Shown here: positions 43,897 through 55,577 of the stretch, piece by piece
How positions within the stretch are numbered: the first letter of the stretch is position 1
Layout: the number at the start of each line of letters is the position of its first letter
Assembly (NCBI GenBank): GCA_036250195.1
Contig: JAVHZZ010000010.1
Coordinates: forward strand, 107,374,278-107,438,277
Direction: 5' to 3'
Source: Mixophyes australis
Lineage: Eukaryota; Chordata; Amphibia; Anura; Limnodynastidae
DNA length: 64,000 bases
The notes under the pieces: generated by a model
The model's database searches: none
Told to the model about the DNA's origin: nothing
The model's input: the letters and a program-made list of their open reading frames with translations, nothing else
Translations under genes and position numbers: made by a program

Positions 43897-46800
43897 ACTG
43901 TGTACCCTGAACCTCTGCACTTTGCTGATCTATACTCATCCTTTACATTAACCCCTTTATGATTGGCAGTAACAATTGTCAGGCAACGTGCTACATGGGC
44001 TGCGCCAGGAATAACTTTGTATTTCTGAGCCCGAGTGAATTTTAGATTATTTTTCCGCGCCGCAAAATATAGTAACACGTAGGATCGTGCTGAGCATTAG
44101 AGAGGGAACGACAGGCAACATCACAAGAGTACACCTTTCCTGAATGCTAACCGATACACCGGTAACACCTGTATAATCTCCTACACATAATATCTGTATA
44201 AACGGTCAGCTCCCACGTCCTTGCTCACACTCGGTCCAGTTTCCGCGTATTCACTTCCGTTCATGTTATAATGAATAATTCACACAGTGCTGTAAATTCT
44301 GAATAATAGAAAACAAATCATATTTATATGTTTGCAGTCATTGAGCTTCTCTGTGAATATCTTTAACATTACATTATACATATTATTACGTGTACATTAT
44401 CCATAAATTCATAGCAGCTCTATAGTCCTATAAATTTACACTGATGACGGAACTGTTTTGTTGTGATCATTTCTGTTTTACCCCATTTTTCCTTTACTTA
44501 TTAAATATTGATGTCTCTGGAGTGAGCTCATAGCTGCCCATCCCCTCTCCTACTTGTATATATATTGCCATGGCCCCTGGCCGTCCGTCCTCCATGTTCT
44601 TCTCCTGACCAGTCATGTCTTGTTCTTCTACCCTCTTGTCTCCTGTGTGAGTTTGTTTCTTTCTCCTGATAGATTACTGAAACCCGAAAAGTAAAAGTTG
44701 CACGTTGGTGGCTCCCACGTAAAACGCCGACCAATTCCGTAACACTCATTCCAAGCCTGGAGCGCGCTGGAAACACTGCAATGTTTTTGTAATGTTATTA
44801 TTTCTCCCTGTGCATCGTGTTTACCTTACAGTACGGTGGCTGGTGGACGGCTCTATTAACTATGTACTAAATATGCTTCCAAAGCAATTTGTATCTGTCA
44901 GAAAACACAAAAACAACGCACAGATATGCCCCTACACGCTGACATCTATTTAGGGGGTCCTATGAGAGGACCGGCAGGCATGACATTGCAGCAGGAGCAG
45001 TAGATGCAGCACTCTGGACGTTTATTCCTCTGTGCTTGATATTGGTTGTTGTGTTTCTTTATATCCGCTGTGGAAACAGCCACCGAGCTCAGCCAGAGGG
45101 AGGGAAAATAATATTAACAAGCTTTGACTCTGAAGCTTTGTGACAAGGATCCTGGAAGAGGCAACAGGATATGAGAAGTCGTTGTGGCAGGATCGCCGTG
45201 GGAGGTGTACGGTTATATTGGACATCAACGGGGCAGGACAGAAGAGTAATGCCACAATTATCCAAAGCCGCACTTGGGGAAGCTTTACAGCTGAGACGAA
45301 GACATTTCATGTATTCAATGAAGGGATGTTTGAACGCAGCAACGTTTGTCATCGTCTTCATGAATAAAACACGAGTACTCCCATAGCTGAGAGGCGCCGT
45401 TAGAGCCTTGCATGACGCCGGCGCAGTAATGTCTCATAGAGATGCGGGCAAATATGAGCGGAGATTCCTCGACCGTAGTAACGCACAAGAACACATAGCG
45501 CAAGGCTCCGGCAGCCCCTCGCTTCGAACGCTCCCATAAAATTCAACTCTACCGCTGGGTCACTGTTCAATTAACTCTATTGATCCAATTTCAACCTACA
45601 GGAAGCAGTACGGCGGCTCATGTAAATTACTGCAAATATAAAGACAAAATAAAGACTTCTTTTAATACTAACTTAGGGCATATTTATTGAAGGGTAGAAA
45701 GCTCTATTGCGGGGAAAAAAGAGAGCGTTTCAGCTGGCAGAGGTTTTTTTTTTACCCCGTACCACCCTATAGAGCCGAGGGTTAAAATATAAACAAAACT
45801 ATTTTCTACTTAAAAAGGTCTATATTCCCTCTAATGACCTGAAATAACTGGTGAGATAACGTTGTGGATTAATATGATATCAGTAAGAATTGCTAGGCCC
45901 GAGTAACGCTGGGGATGATGCAGCAGGAGAATGGCCATTGTATACTTGACTAAAAACTATTTAAAAGTGATTAATCTTCTCTCTCTTATAATTTGGTGCG
46001 CGGCAGCTCAGGCTTATTACTTAAAGAATTACTCAATAAAACGGGCCTAGGATTTAGGTGCGATGTTTAATTAGGTAAAACATGGATTACTCATCAAACG
46101 ATAATGGGATAATTATAAGATATTAATAAAGCAACTGCTGGGAAGATGTACTCCGTGTGAGACGGAGCAAACTGCTGAATGTGCGCTTGCTCCCGCCACA
46201 GCGGCGGAGGGGCGATCCAGACGTGACTTTATATAGAAATGCTTTTTATTTTGCTTCTTTAGCTAATTTAAGAATAAACAAATGCACTGTAATAATCTGG
46301 TCTCAATTACACACAAAGGAGGCAGACATTTTGTGGATCAGTACCAATATGTCCTAGAATGGTCTGTCAGATTACTAGGAAGCAGTGACATCACTCAGAG
46401 ACAGGAAGGCGGCCATTTTGTGTGATGATGATATAACCCCTCCAAATTCAGTTATGGGGCACAGCAATTGCTTGTTATGCCTCTGGGTGAATTGTAAGGA
46501 TGGCAAGTGATGGAGAAAGGAATTTTTCCCCCCAGGTATCGTCATTTTACCCTGGGGGGGGGAGGGTGATGCGTTTACAGAGGATCGTGTCATGGAGTAC
46601 CCCATCCACTTCACTAGGAAGTGGGAAGGATGCAGGAGATTGGAGTGCTGTCTCAGGAGTCCGGGAGACCGACCAGGAATTCGGGAGTCCGTGACATTAT
46701 GGGAGAGTGGACAAGTATATAACATTATTGCTCTACAAGACGGCAGGGTAATAAATGTGGCTGCTCTGGAAAACAAAACTATTACAACATTCCAGGGTTA

Positions 46801-47156
46801 AAAACTGGGGCAAATAAGCCCCCAATCTGCCCAGACCACGCCCCCATCCAATGAAGCCAGGCCCAATCGACTCACGCCATGCTCTCATTGGGCACAGTCA
46901 CGCCCCAATAGATAAGCCCCACCCATTCCCTTAGATACACAACTACAGCCCATTAACCCAGCTATAGACACAATACATTACGCTGAATATTTCGGCCACA
47001 CAGTCTATTCTTTACTATCAGAGTCCAGAAGTAAAATACGATCACATTTACTCGGCCGGGGCGGCTTTTACTACGTAGATAAATACAGTTTAATGCCACA
47101 ATTCTCTGTTATATAAACAACAGGGCTAGAAGAGAGACAAATATTATTACCGGCCT
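43897..47156. other. No gene recognised
   Basis: Short frames at 44,528-44,776, 45,022-45,503 and 46,375-46,801 overlap on both strands and show no domain. 46,540-46,720 has GGGAGTCCGGGAGACCGACC-type phrasing of a dispersed repeat. 46,800-46,930 holds several GCCCCA-rich motifs. Confidence 0.35.
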
Positions 47157-47177
47157 GGGGGGGGGGGGGGGGGGGGG
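47157..47177 (+). repeat. Run of 21 G
   Basis: An uninterrupted homopolymer following GGCCT. Could form a G-quadruplex and is prone to length error. Confidence 0.85.
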
Positions 47178-47797
47178 CAATAACAAAGTGCCAGGTGTAA
47201 ATTTATGGTATAAAAATTACTAGAACCTCTTCACCAAAAATTAGCAATATAATATACTCAGATTATTCATTACTATCGATTATATGAATTGGCAAAATGC
47301 ATTTAAATGATGTAAGTGAAATACAATAAATTGAATAAATGTAATAAAATAAATTATATATTATACTATAAATGCCCCAAATATTCAATATTTGGAGCAT
47401 GTATGCAAAAAAGTGTTGAAATATCGATCAACCTGAAAATCACCTCCGGTTCCATCTATTCTGGTTTCCTTAATATAATATTCAGACCCTCATCGTACAT
47501 GTAGCGGGGATGCACAGAGTTCATGCTCCCTACATTAGTAACCACACCCCACATGCCCATATTGACACCCCCTTCTCTGTTATATACACAGAAAATTGCT
47601 GGTTTGTAAAAATCAACTAGAGAAAGCAGAACATATAAATTAAAGTAAATAAAATGAGCACAACAACCATTATATACCCTAGAAAGTGATATGACGAAAG
47701 AGGAGCACAATGTTCACACCTGTTACATGGAGTATTCACCTCACTCTGCATTCTTATGCGGAATTCTGAACAGTTCACAGACGGAATTTGACATAAA
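47178..47797. other. No feature recognised
   Basis: A+T-rich with short ATAA-rich stretches. The frame 47,316-47,504 has no domain. Confidence 0.4.
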
Positions 47798-48028
47798 GAG
47801 TCTGATTCATTAAGACACAAATGGAAATTGCTTTTTTTTTAAAAAACGCACAGAATTTGGGCACACACACTTCCGTTTTCAACAAGGAGCAGATCCGAAG
47901 ATGCGTCTCAGTAAATACGAGTCTAGGTCCACTCTGCTCTAACAAACACATACACTGCAGGATACATCCAATACGTATGTGGAATATTAAGTATTCAATT
48001 ATAGTCACCTGTTATTAATATAGTCATT
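47798..48028 (+). repeat. Dispersed repeat family G, copy 2 (unexpanded)
   Basis: Starts GAGTCTGATTCATTAAG and contains CCACTCTGCTCTAACA, CACTGCAGGATACATCCAAT and ACGTATGTGGAATATTAAG, ending GTTATTAATATAGTCATT. It shows the middle segment once, against six copies at 1,255-1,680. Confidence 0.65.
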
Positions 48029-48065
48029 AATGAAAAAAATGAAGAAACGAGAGTCGTTTATCAGG

Positions 48066-48206
48066 GTATTGTTAACGCCTACTGTACATAAAATACATTT
48101 ATCGGGATGTTATTAATGTCTACTGTACATAAAATACATTGTTACAGTTGCTGCTGATTACAAACACATGTTCTAGCTGTATACAAACACATGTTCTAGC
48201 TGTATA
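48066..48206. repeat. Two small tandem duplications
   Basis: CTACTGTACATAAAATACAT at 48,079 and 48,120 (41-base period), then CAAACACATGTTCTAGCTGT at 48,161 and 48,184 (23-base period). Confidence 0.8.
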
Positions 48207-49349
48207 CACAGCCGTCATCACTAGTAATCAGCACTTACACCTGACCTGTAGTTGGTGCAAGAGATACGGCTGAAAAACACGAACCTTAGAGATGCCCAAA
48301 GCTTGAATTGGACGCTGCTGGGAAAAAGTAAGCTGTCAGACCACATAGCGACAACGTGACAATCCAACAAAGGGACAGAGCGACAAACATGGACAACATC
48401 ATTTTTGGGTTGTAAACAATTGTTTGACTGCTGGAAGGAAACCTTGTGACAATATGAGATAACGACAACGCGACAAAGCAACAAATCTTATTTTCTAAAT
48501 AGCATTTTTGGTCTATTAATATATAAAAACAGCTACACATTACAAAATCGGACCCGCGCAAAGCCGGCTGACCCTGCTTGTAGACTATAAATTCTGCGAA
48601 ATTACAAACACAGCGCAGAAGCACTTTCCGTAGATTGGCGAAGGAGAAACGCACCTCAGAGATTGCATCACTGGACGTTCGCAGCTTTGTGAAGCGGCCG
48701 CTACTGCCTCAAAATTCATTTTGTGTGAAATTGCAGCACAATTTTCTCTACACTTCCCAGGTGAACTATACTAAAAATATACCTGCAGCAACAAAGACAA
48801 GATGTGTATCTGGGACGCATCATTACTCACCTAGGTCTACAAACGTTATCAGCCAATCACAGCCGGCCCAAGGCAGGAGATGGATACTCGGAGATATAGA
48901 TTGTGAGGACACAATTCTAATTACTGCCCCAGTATTAGGGGTTCTGTTGCTCTTGGATTGTTTCAGTCTTCTAAGCCTAGGATTAAAGGAGTTATTACAT
49001 AGGGTTAATGGCCATTAATGAGCAGTTAACAGTGGATAAGTAATGACATATTCTAAGACATACAGGATACAAACATATATCTGTCTATAGATACAAATGA
49101 CCCACTTTTCTGCCAAATCTGGGATTAGCTGCTGGTCTCTGCCACCCTCACCAGCCGGTGCCCTCTGTCTGATAATGAGCGATAGCTAGGACAGGGGTAC
49201 AGACCCCGGGGCTGCAGCTGATCTGTTACTTGATTTTGTCATCCAGTTTTAGGAAATTTCTCTAAACTGTTTTTTAACCTTGTATCATCCCCCCCTAAAA
49301 ATGGGCCCTGAGCGTCAGGGGCGGTAAGGGCCGGACAGGCAAAGTCTGT
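48207..49349. other. No gene recognised
   Basis: A 122-codon minus frame (48,286-48,654) and a 127-codon plus frame (48,635-49,018) have no domain or signal sequence that I recognise. Confidence 0.4.
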
Positions 49350-49890
49350 TTTGGACCGGTCTCCTTCTTGGTGGCTGGCCCCTCCTCCAGGACCAGCCAC
49401 CTTCCTTCATTGGACGCTGATCTGTAGGATCCAGACAACCAGCAAATGAGCTAAAGCAACCAGCAGTCAGGGGAGGGGGGGGGGGGATGGTGGGGGGGGG
49501 GGGGGGGGGACATGGCAGCATGCAAGGGAATACTATTAATTTAATGTCAAGGTTGTTTGGAAGGAAATAGATCTATTTAGCAAATATGTAAATTATTATT
49601 TTTATGTTGAGGCTGCTTGGAGTTTTCTAAATTTCATGCACCCATTTTGTTTTCCAAATAGGGCATCCAGCATTCTAGGATCGAGACAACCAGCAAATGA
49701 TGAGAGTGACAATTGGTGAAAGAGACAAGAACAGGTAGGAGAGAGCAGGACAGTCTGACAACTGTCCTGAATCTGTTGGGACAGTCCCGAATTGACTGTC
49801 TCACTTAGGACAGTTGGGAGGTATGTCCCGCTTCAATGTGCCCGTGAAGGCAGAGCTGTGTGCAGCTAACACTAGTGCACACAGTATTGC
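49350..49890 (+). mobile_element. Dispersed family J relative, rearranged copy E
   Basis: Retains GGTGGCTGGCCCCTCCTCCAG, later AACAGGTAGGAGAGAGCAGG, GACAGTTGGGAGGTATGTCC and GAGCTGTGTGCAGCTAACAC. The middle is interrupted by poly-G tracts and A+T-rich DNA, flanked by ~25-base direct repeats. Confidence 0.5.
49470..49509 (+). repeat. Interrupted poly-G tract
   Basis: Runs of G broken only by A and ATGGT, ending in about 18 consecutive G. The longest G-rich stretch in the window. Confidence 0.85.
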
Positions 49891-52807
49891 CTGTGTATTT
49901 GTCTAAAATGATAACCATGTTACATCACAGGGGGTTACCCTGTCTAAAGTGCCTTAATCCAGCTCCTGGGCCTGGGCATAAAAATATATATATGGATTAA
50001 GTAACACTAAAATAGTCTCTTTTTATATATATATAGATAAATATATATTGTACCAAAAACCACCCTTTAAGGATTGACCGCTACTTAAGGGCCAGTGCTG
50101 TGTGCTTGCCCCCCGCGCTAAAGTCTGCCAGCCCTCCCCTGCTGAGCGTAGGAATAAACCATGGAGCTCTTGGTAGTAAACCTCAGAATAACCCCTAGTA
50201 AAGTGGTAAACAAAGCAATAGACTTATATACACAGCCGACGTGGATCGCTGCATGGACTGAATTGAACTGATTTTAATTCAATGTTTTATTTAACGTACA
50301 GACACCTCAGTCACTGCAATGCCACGGTTCAGAAACGGCCTCAATTAAATGTCACTACAAAGCATTGCAGCGTTTCAGTGATCAATTGCAAATTCAGTTG
50401 TGGGACCTCATCCAGCGTCTTCAGTGTGGGACACGCTCACGGGCTGTCTGGCCTTTGGATGGCCTGCAGGACCAGAGAGGATATCTATCAGCATTATCCT
50501 GTGTCATACTCAGTGAGCTCCGCTTCTATCTCCTCATCTTCGTGATTATATTTGCAGATTGAAATGCTTCTCGCAGTCTGTGAGCCATAAATAACACACA
50601 TAGGAGCAAATGGTACCAGATTCTGCTTTTTAGAACAGGAAATATCAGCATTTTACGTTGAGAACTCCAGTTTCTCCACCTGCTGATTGATGCTGCTGTA
50701 TAATAACCTCCTATAATATCCTTTAATCGTAGTGGAACCAGGTTATCATATTTTAAGGGCTGTCTAAGGTGCCCGTCAGGAGATGAGCTGAATCAGCAAT
50801 AATGAGGCCTACGGTGTGTCGGATAGGAAGTGCTGTGATGGTTATGTAGGGCTATAAAGCCAGTAACTTACATATAAGAGAGAACCGTCTGCAGGGGGCA
50901 TACAGTAAATGTGTGATGTCTGGATGAAGATAAAAGTTTTACTAAGGAAGCTTTAATGGTGCATAAAGGATAGCGGCCAATCACAAGCGTTATAAATATT
51001 GTAGAGGAAAGTAATTATGTCTTTGTTTTATTTTCTGAGTAGAATTATGTCAGCATTTTTTTGTGTGTTTGTTTTGTTTCACTTTTTTGTTTTATTGTGT
51101 TTTATTGTATTTATATTGTGTTTTATTGTATTTTTATTGTACTCCATAGGAAGTAATCATACAACATAACCAGGGGGGAAGCATGAACTCCACATTATAA
51201 ACACAACACACAACGATACATTGATAAAAGACAGAATGCAGATCATAGAGCTCAAGGGTCCTGCATCATTGATTTTAATGGAGCCCATCTTTACACGGGT
51301 AAAACACAGAGAAAAAGTAATTAACTCAATGCGACTGACACCAATCTTATACTGGACCTTTCAAAGATTATTGCACTGGTCATTTGATTTAATGACCTTA
51401 ATTTATGTCTGGATTAAAGGACAATTCTGTTTGTGCAATACCTACTGCCTGTCATGTGCGCTTATTATCGGGAGTGATTGGTCACACAGCAGCAACGGCT
51501 CCCTGCTACTGGCTATTTTAAACATATTACATCTCTGCAACAATAATGTCCGTAAGTTACATTATTTTTAAACAATGCGTACAGTACATATAGTAACTGA
51601 ACATATTTGATAATTATATATACTATTTTATTTGATTGGGGGGAAAAAAACAGCTTCGTTTTGATGATATTTGGCCTTTTGTCCTGATACAAATCCTTTT
51701 TAGCATATTGAGATTTGTGGAGGGTTCTTCGTCACTGACTAATTAATGGACAGCAATAGCAACAGTGACTCCAGCAGCGAATTCCATAGGATACATTTCA
51801 AGTGATGACTTAATTGGAAAAAATTATGAATTGAAACAGACACATTTACTGGTTCGGACTTGGTGGGATGTCAGGCAATTTGCCCTATATTGCAGTGTGT
51901 GTGGTTTTAAAAATTACCTCCATGCCTGATAATAATTCAATCAAAACTGATCATATCGTTATAGTACACACTGATTAATGCAGAGATCCATTTGCTTATG
52001 TCATTTAATAGACTGTGCATCTACTAGGGTTTAACATAGGGCATTGAAGTATGAACACCCTTGTGTAGGACTGTAAAGGTCATTTAAATAGAACAAAAGT
52101 GTTGAGGAACAGTTGTTTTTTGATAAATTGTTGCTTTTTAGAAGTTAGAAACCTCCCGCTCACCTGCAGCATTTGTCTTATCAATATTTGATGCGTCTGT
52201 CATTATTTCCTCACAATAACTACTAAGAGGCTTAGTGACCAAAAGACAGTTTTTATTTTGTTGAAAAATCATTGAGAAAAATCAGTAGGAGGTTGAAGTG
52301 TTTGGTTGAAGCTGGATCCCTGGAGAGAACAGATTAAGGAAATAACTTTCCATTTATAGAAATCTTTCCCCACAGATTCACATGTCTGGCCTATAAATCT
52401 CATCAACGGGGTTATGAAAGGTGTTTTAGGTAATTGAAAAGAACGACGAGGTTGAGGAAGAACTGTACAGAGAAAATTGAGCAATTTCGAAAAAAGTCAC
52501 GAGCTTTACAAGACCCCGGTACCAGCGACCCAAACTCCTGAGTCTCAAACACCATTAAATTTTTTTGCAAGCTTCTTTTAAATAATAAAATTATTTGCAA
52601 CATGTTATTTGTTATAATAAAAGGATTGTTCCAACAAGCCACTCTCACCATCTCACAGAGATATAGGGGTACCCTCCTAGGTACCATCGTAGTTTTGTTG
52701 TCAACATGGAGCAAGACCGTTTGCAGGACTAGTAGGGGTGAGATCTCTTGAGCTACGGCCAGAGTCACCAAGAGGATTATCAGGTCCCAGTGCAGATGCT
52801 TATTATT
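49891..52807. other. No gene recognised; T-rich low complexity
   Basis: 51,052-51,140 is T-rich with GTTTTATTGT repeats. A 116-codon plus frame (51,221-51,571) and minus frames near 52,269-52,771 show no domain. I looked here for a signal-peptide exon for the downstream Ig exon and saw none convincing. Confidence 0.4.
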
Positions 52808-52962
52808 AGAGATGAGCGGGCTCGGATTGCGCTAATCCAAGCCCACCCGAACAGTGCGGATCGGACGGGATCCGAGCACTGTTCGGGTATTTCTGGCGGA
52901 AAAACGAACTCAAAATGAGGCTCTGACGTCGAATCTCGCGAGACTTGGATCGCATAAATTCC
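52808..52962 (+). repeat. Dispersed 'TAGAGATG' repeat, copy 2
   Basis: Starts TTAGAGATGAGCGGGCTCGG; inner GATCCGAGCACTGTTCGGG mirrors CCCGAACAGTGCGGATC; ends GAATCTCGCGAGACTTGGAT, then CGCATAAAT. It stops within about 10 bases of the putative splice acceptor of the Ig exon. Confidence 0.6.
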
Positions 52963-53007
52963 CCACTCAGGTCTGGCAGCAGCTGAACATGTGACAGGAT
53001 CAGTGAA

Positions 53008-53023
53008 TGGTAACCTGACATTA
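53008..53023 (+). repeat. Left 16-bp target-site duplication
   Basis: TGGTAACCTGACATTA is repeated exactly at 53,674-53,689. Its sequence is coding (Gly-Asn-Leu-Thr-Leu) in the Ig exon, so it is part of the exon duplicated on insertion. Confidence 0.85.
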
Positions 53024-53673
53024 TCTGCCACTTATCTGCCACTTCCGGTTGTCCACATCCGGTTCTAGACATCCAAGCAAGCGTGCGCTCCACGGTTTGG
53101 CGTGCACGCCGCCAACAGAATTATTGCCACTGAACTACTAAACTCTGCTGAATTTCCTCATCGGATAATTCATTATTGACTGCCAGGACTACTCGTCTTC
53201 CAATCTATCCTGCAGTGATTCAACTGGACACTCAAAGGAACAACCACCATCGGACATTACATCAAAGCGCAAGTATATAAACCAGTGTACTGTGGACCTC
53301 TTCTATCTCTAGAGACTATTATCTTATCCTATCCTGGATCACAACTTTTCTTCTGCCAATAGTGCACCCTGCACTCCACAATTAGGTTTTATATGTGAAC
53401 TTTGACAATAGATAATGTTTGTACAAGATGTGCATTCTGTAACTTATGCTTAATATTGATGTTGTCTACCCATGTTTTTATCAAACCCTTGATAAAGGTT
53501 TTTTTTCCCTTATACATTAGGGTCATATTTTAGTTTCCAATTTATTTTACATCCACAATTTAGATTCAAGCGCAGAATATTCTGTATTCACTTATGCTCC
53601 CAGGCTGGACTATCCTGTTATTCCGCTGCTGAACCTAATATAGCCCGTAGTGCGCTATCCCCTTGACAAATAT
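53024..53673. mobile_element. Retroposon-like insertion (~650 bp) in the Ig exon
   Basis: Flanked by exact 16-bp duplications, the length expected from target-primed integration (LINE, SINE or Penelope-like). Contains TTTTTATCAAACCCTTGATA, then AAGGTTTTTTTTCCC, and ends TAGTGCGCTATCCCCTTGAC. No reverse-transcriptase frame remains, so it is a truncated or non-autonomous copy of unknown family. Confidence 0.7.
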
Positions 53674-53972
53674 TGGTAACCTGACATTACACTGCACATA
53701 TTCTCTCAGTGGTGGTACATCCACAATGTGCTGGGGACGGGGCAGCTGTCCATCCTCTAAGTGTATCAATGTGATCATCTGGACAGACGGCAGCAGGGTG
53801 ACCTGGAGGAAATCTGGCAGATACCAGTTATTGGGGAACATATCACAGGGGGACGTGTCCCTGACCATCACTGGGGTGACTGAGGAGGATGAAGGAACGT
53901 ACTGCAGCCGGGTGGAGATCCCAGGATGGTTCAATGACCAAACAAATGATATAAATGTGAAGCTACGAGAAG

Positions 53973-54839
53973 GTTAGAAACCCTTTTTTATTTTCTTAAA
54001 ACAACATTTTACACAAACAGGTTATAAAAGCAATGTCATTTTAGCACTACATTTAAAGGAGGTAAATTTACTAAAAGGAAAGCATTTGTGAAATCCAAAT
54101 CCTAACCATAACACTGCTCTTGTAATGTAAGATTGTAGGGAAGCTTTAAACACAGATCTGTAATCTCTTTATATGTGATTTTAGGGCTCATTCGCACATA
54201 TACACTTGTCATGTTCATGGCTTAATAAACACAAAAATCACATTAAAAACAAGACAGAACTACAGATACACAATGATCTGTTTGGACATGTTAAATTTAC
54301 CTGAACTGTGATGAGTCTATCCCGAACCTGACTTGTGTGATGACACACTTTATTATGGATCTGACTGCTGAGTTCATTTACGTGGTGATAAAAGCTAGGT
54401 ATTTCAGTGAATAGTTGGGAGTATCTTGTATGGAGAAAACTATTTGGTTAGCTTCTCGGCATGAAGTGTAGTGACATTGTTTATCCATAAAGTATGTGTT
54501 CCATATTTTACTGCCCATGCCCCTGTGTGCATATTTGTACAGATTATTTGCATTACCTAGGAGACTGCAAGCAAGGCACTGATCCTGCCGTATAAGTCCA
54601 GTGGTACCGCTGTTTAAGTCCACTGATCCTGCCACGTGTTTGTGCCTCCCACTTGTGTCGCTTAGCTTAGACATCCAGCTACCTCGGTGCAACCTTTTGG
54701 CCGAAAAACAATATTGTGAGCTGTGAGGTGTTCAGAATAGACTGGAAATGAGTGAAAATGAATGTTATTGAGGTTAATAATAGTGTAGGAGTGAAAAAAA
54801 AACAAAAAAATGGATTTTAGCACTTTGTATGCTTTTTTA
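53973..54839. other. No downstream TIM exon found
   Basis: Starts with donor GTTAGAAACC. No Thr/Ser/Pro-rich mucin exon or transmembrane segment is seen. A 104-codon minus frame (54,378-54,692) has no domain. Confidence 0.4.
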
Positions 54840-54973
54840 AAAAAAAATCACAACCCAAAATCAGAACCAAAACCTTTTGTGGGGTGTTTTGGCAAAACAA
54901 ATCAGAACCCAAAACCTCAAGCTAATCAGAACCCAAACCCCAAAACACCAAAAGTGGCCGGTGCACACCCTTA
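54840..54973 (+). repeat. A-rich repeat with AATCAGAACC phrases
   Basis: AATCAGAACC or AAAATCAGAACC recurs four times, ending CCGGTGCACACCCTTA. It reads as the end of a dispersed element. The Asn/Pro/Lys-rich frame across it is compositional. Confidence 0.45.
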
Positions 54974-55429
54974 CTTATTATGGCTTCCCGTCCCTAGGCT
55001 TGGTGTGCAACTTCTGCAAAAGCTGGTTCTTCGTGCACATCCTAGGGAGCTGGGAGCAAATAACCAGTAGGAAGCTATTGTCCATGCAGTCACTCTGTGC
55101 CCCCTCTACACATTCTGGTTCTGATGAACTATGGACGAGCCCCAAGCTGTCCCATCTGGTCACCACTGCACTCTGTACCTGACCCTGACTACAGGAATCC
55201 AAAACATGGGACTATCGCAGCAATCTTTTAAATAGTTGCATGAATCCAACATTAGTATAGTCATAATTAGAGGTTACAATTTTGGACTGGTTCCAAACTC
55301 AATCTACTTTCACTGATTCAAAGATCACAAACACGACCTAGGTGGGAAGTGGCTGCAAATCGGAGACAGACAAATGTTGTCCCATTGCTTTTCTTCCCTG
55401 GAGTTTTGGGAGGTATGTACCGTGTAGCA
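54974..55429. other. No feature recognised
   Basis: Overlapping short frames on both strands; none supported. Confidence 0.4.
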
Positions 55430-55577
55430 CAGGCTTGGCCAACCTGTGTCTCTCCTGGTGTTTGGAAACTACAAGCCCCAGCATGCTCTGCCAGTAGATA
55501 GCCAGCAGATAGCTGTAAAGATATGCTGGAACCTGTAGTATCACAACACATTGAGAGCCAGGGGTTGGACAAGCCTG
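55430..55577. mobile_element. hAT-type palindromic MITE, second copy
   Basis: CAGGCTTGGCCAACCTGTG on the left and GGGGTTGGACAAGCCTG on the right; internal CTACAAGCCCCAGCATGCTC mirrors ATATGCTGGAACCTGTAG. Same length (148 bp) as 35,573. The 8-base flanks (GTGTAGCA, ATGGAGTA) do not match, so the copy is older. Confidence 0.75.

Larger units (their letters stand above)
52971..53972 (+). pseudogene. TIM-family (HAVCR/TIMD-like) Ig V exon, split by an insertion
   Basis: TIM proteins are cell-surface phosphatidylserine receptors of immune cells; their N-terminal V domain is one exon. Seen here: acceptor CCCCACTCAG at 52,961-52,970, phase-1 start at 52,971, 17 codons to 53,023, an insertion, then 94 codons (53,690-53,971) and donor AG|GTTAG, again phase 1, the usual 1-1 Ig exon layout. 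Across the break (111 residues) there are Cys19, Cys31-Trp32, Cys37, Cys42, Trp48, Asp72-Val-Ser-Leu-Thr-Ile, Asp84, Tyr88-Cys89 and Trp97-Phe-Asn-Asp100. The last is the metal/phosphatidylserine-binding FG-loop motif of TIMs. Position 90, normally Cys, is Ser (53,906-53,908). No frame errors occur apart from the insertion, which carries an in-frame TAG at 53,648. Exons for signal peptide, mucin stalk and membrane anchor were not found. The acceptor could belong to the adjoining repeat. Family assignment is confident, subtype is not. Confidence 0.8.

Noticed and set aside
53635..53934. Minus-strand 99-codon frame over the Ig exon
   Set aside because: It is the antisense shadow of the TIM-like exon, which has the domain motifs.
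53648..53972. Alternative Ig exon start using the AG at 53,649-53,650 inside the insertion
   Set aside because: It would give phase 0, not phase 1, and would lose the first strand of the V domain.
54810..55070. Asn/Pro/Lys-rich frame as a mucin-like exon for the TIM gene
   Set aside because: It is built from AATCAGAACC-type repeats, is not Thr/Ser-rich, and lacks splice sites in the right phase.
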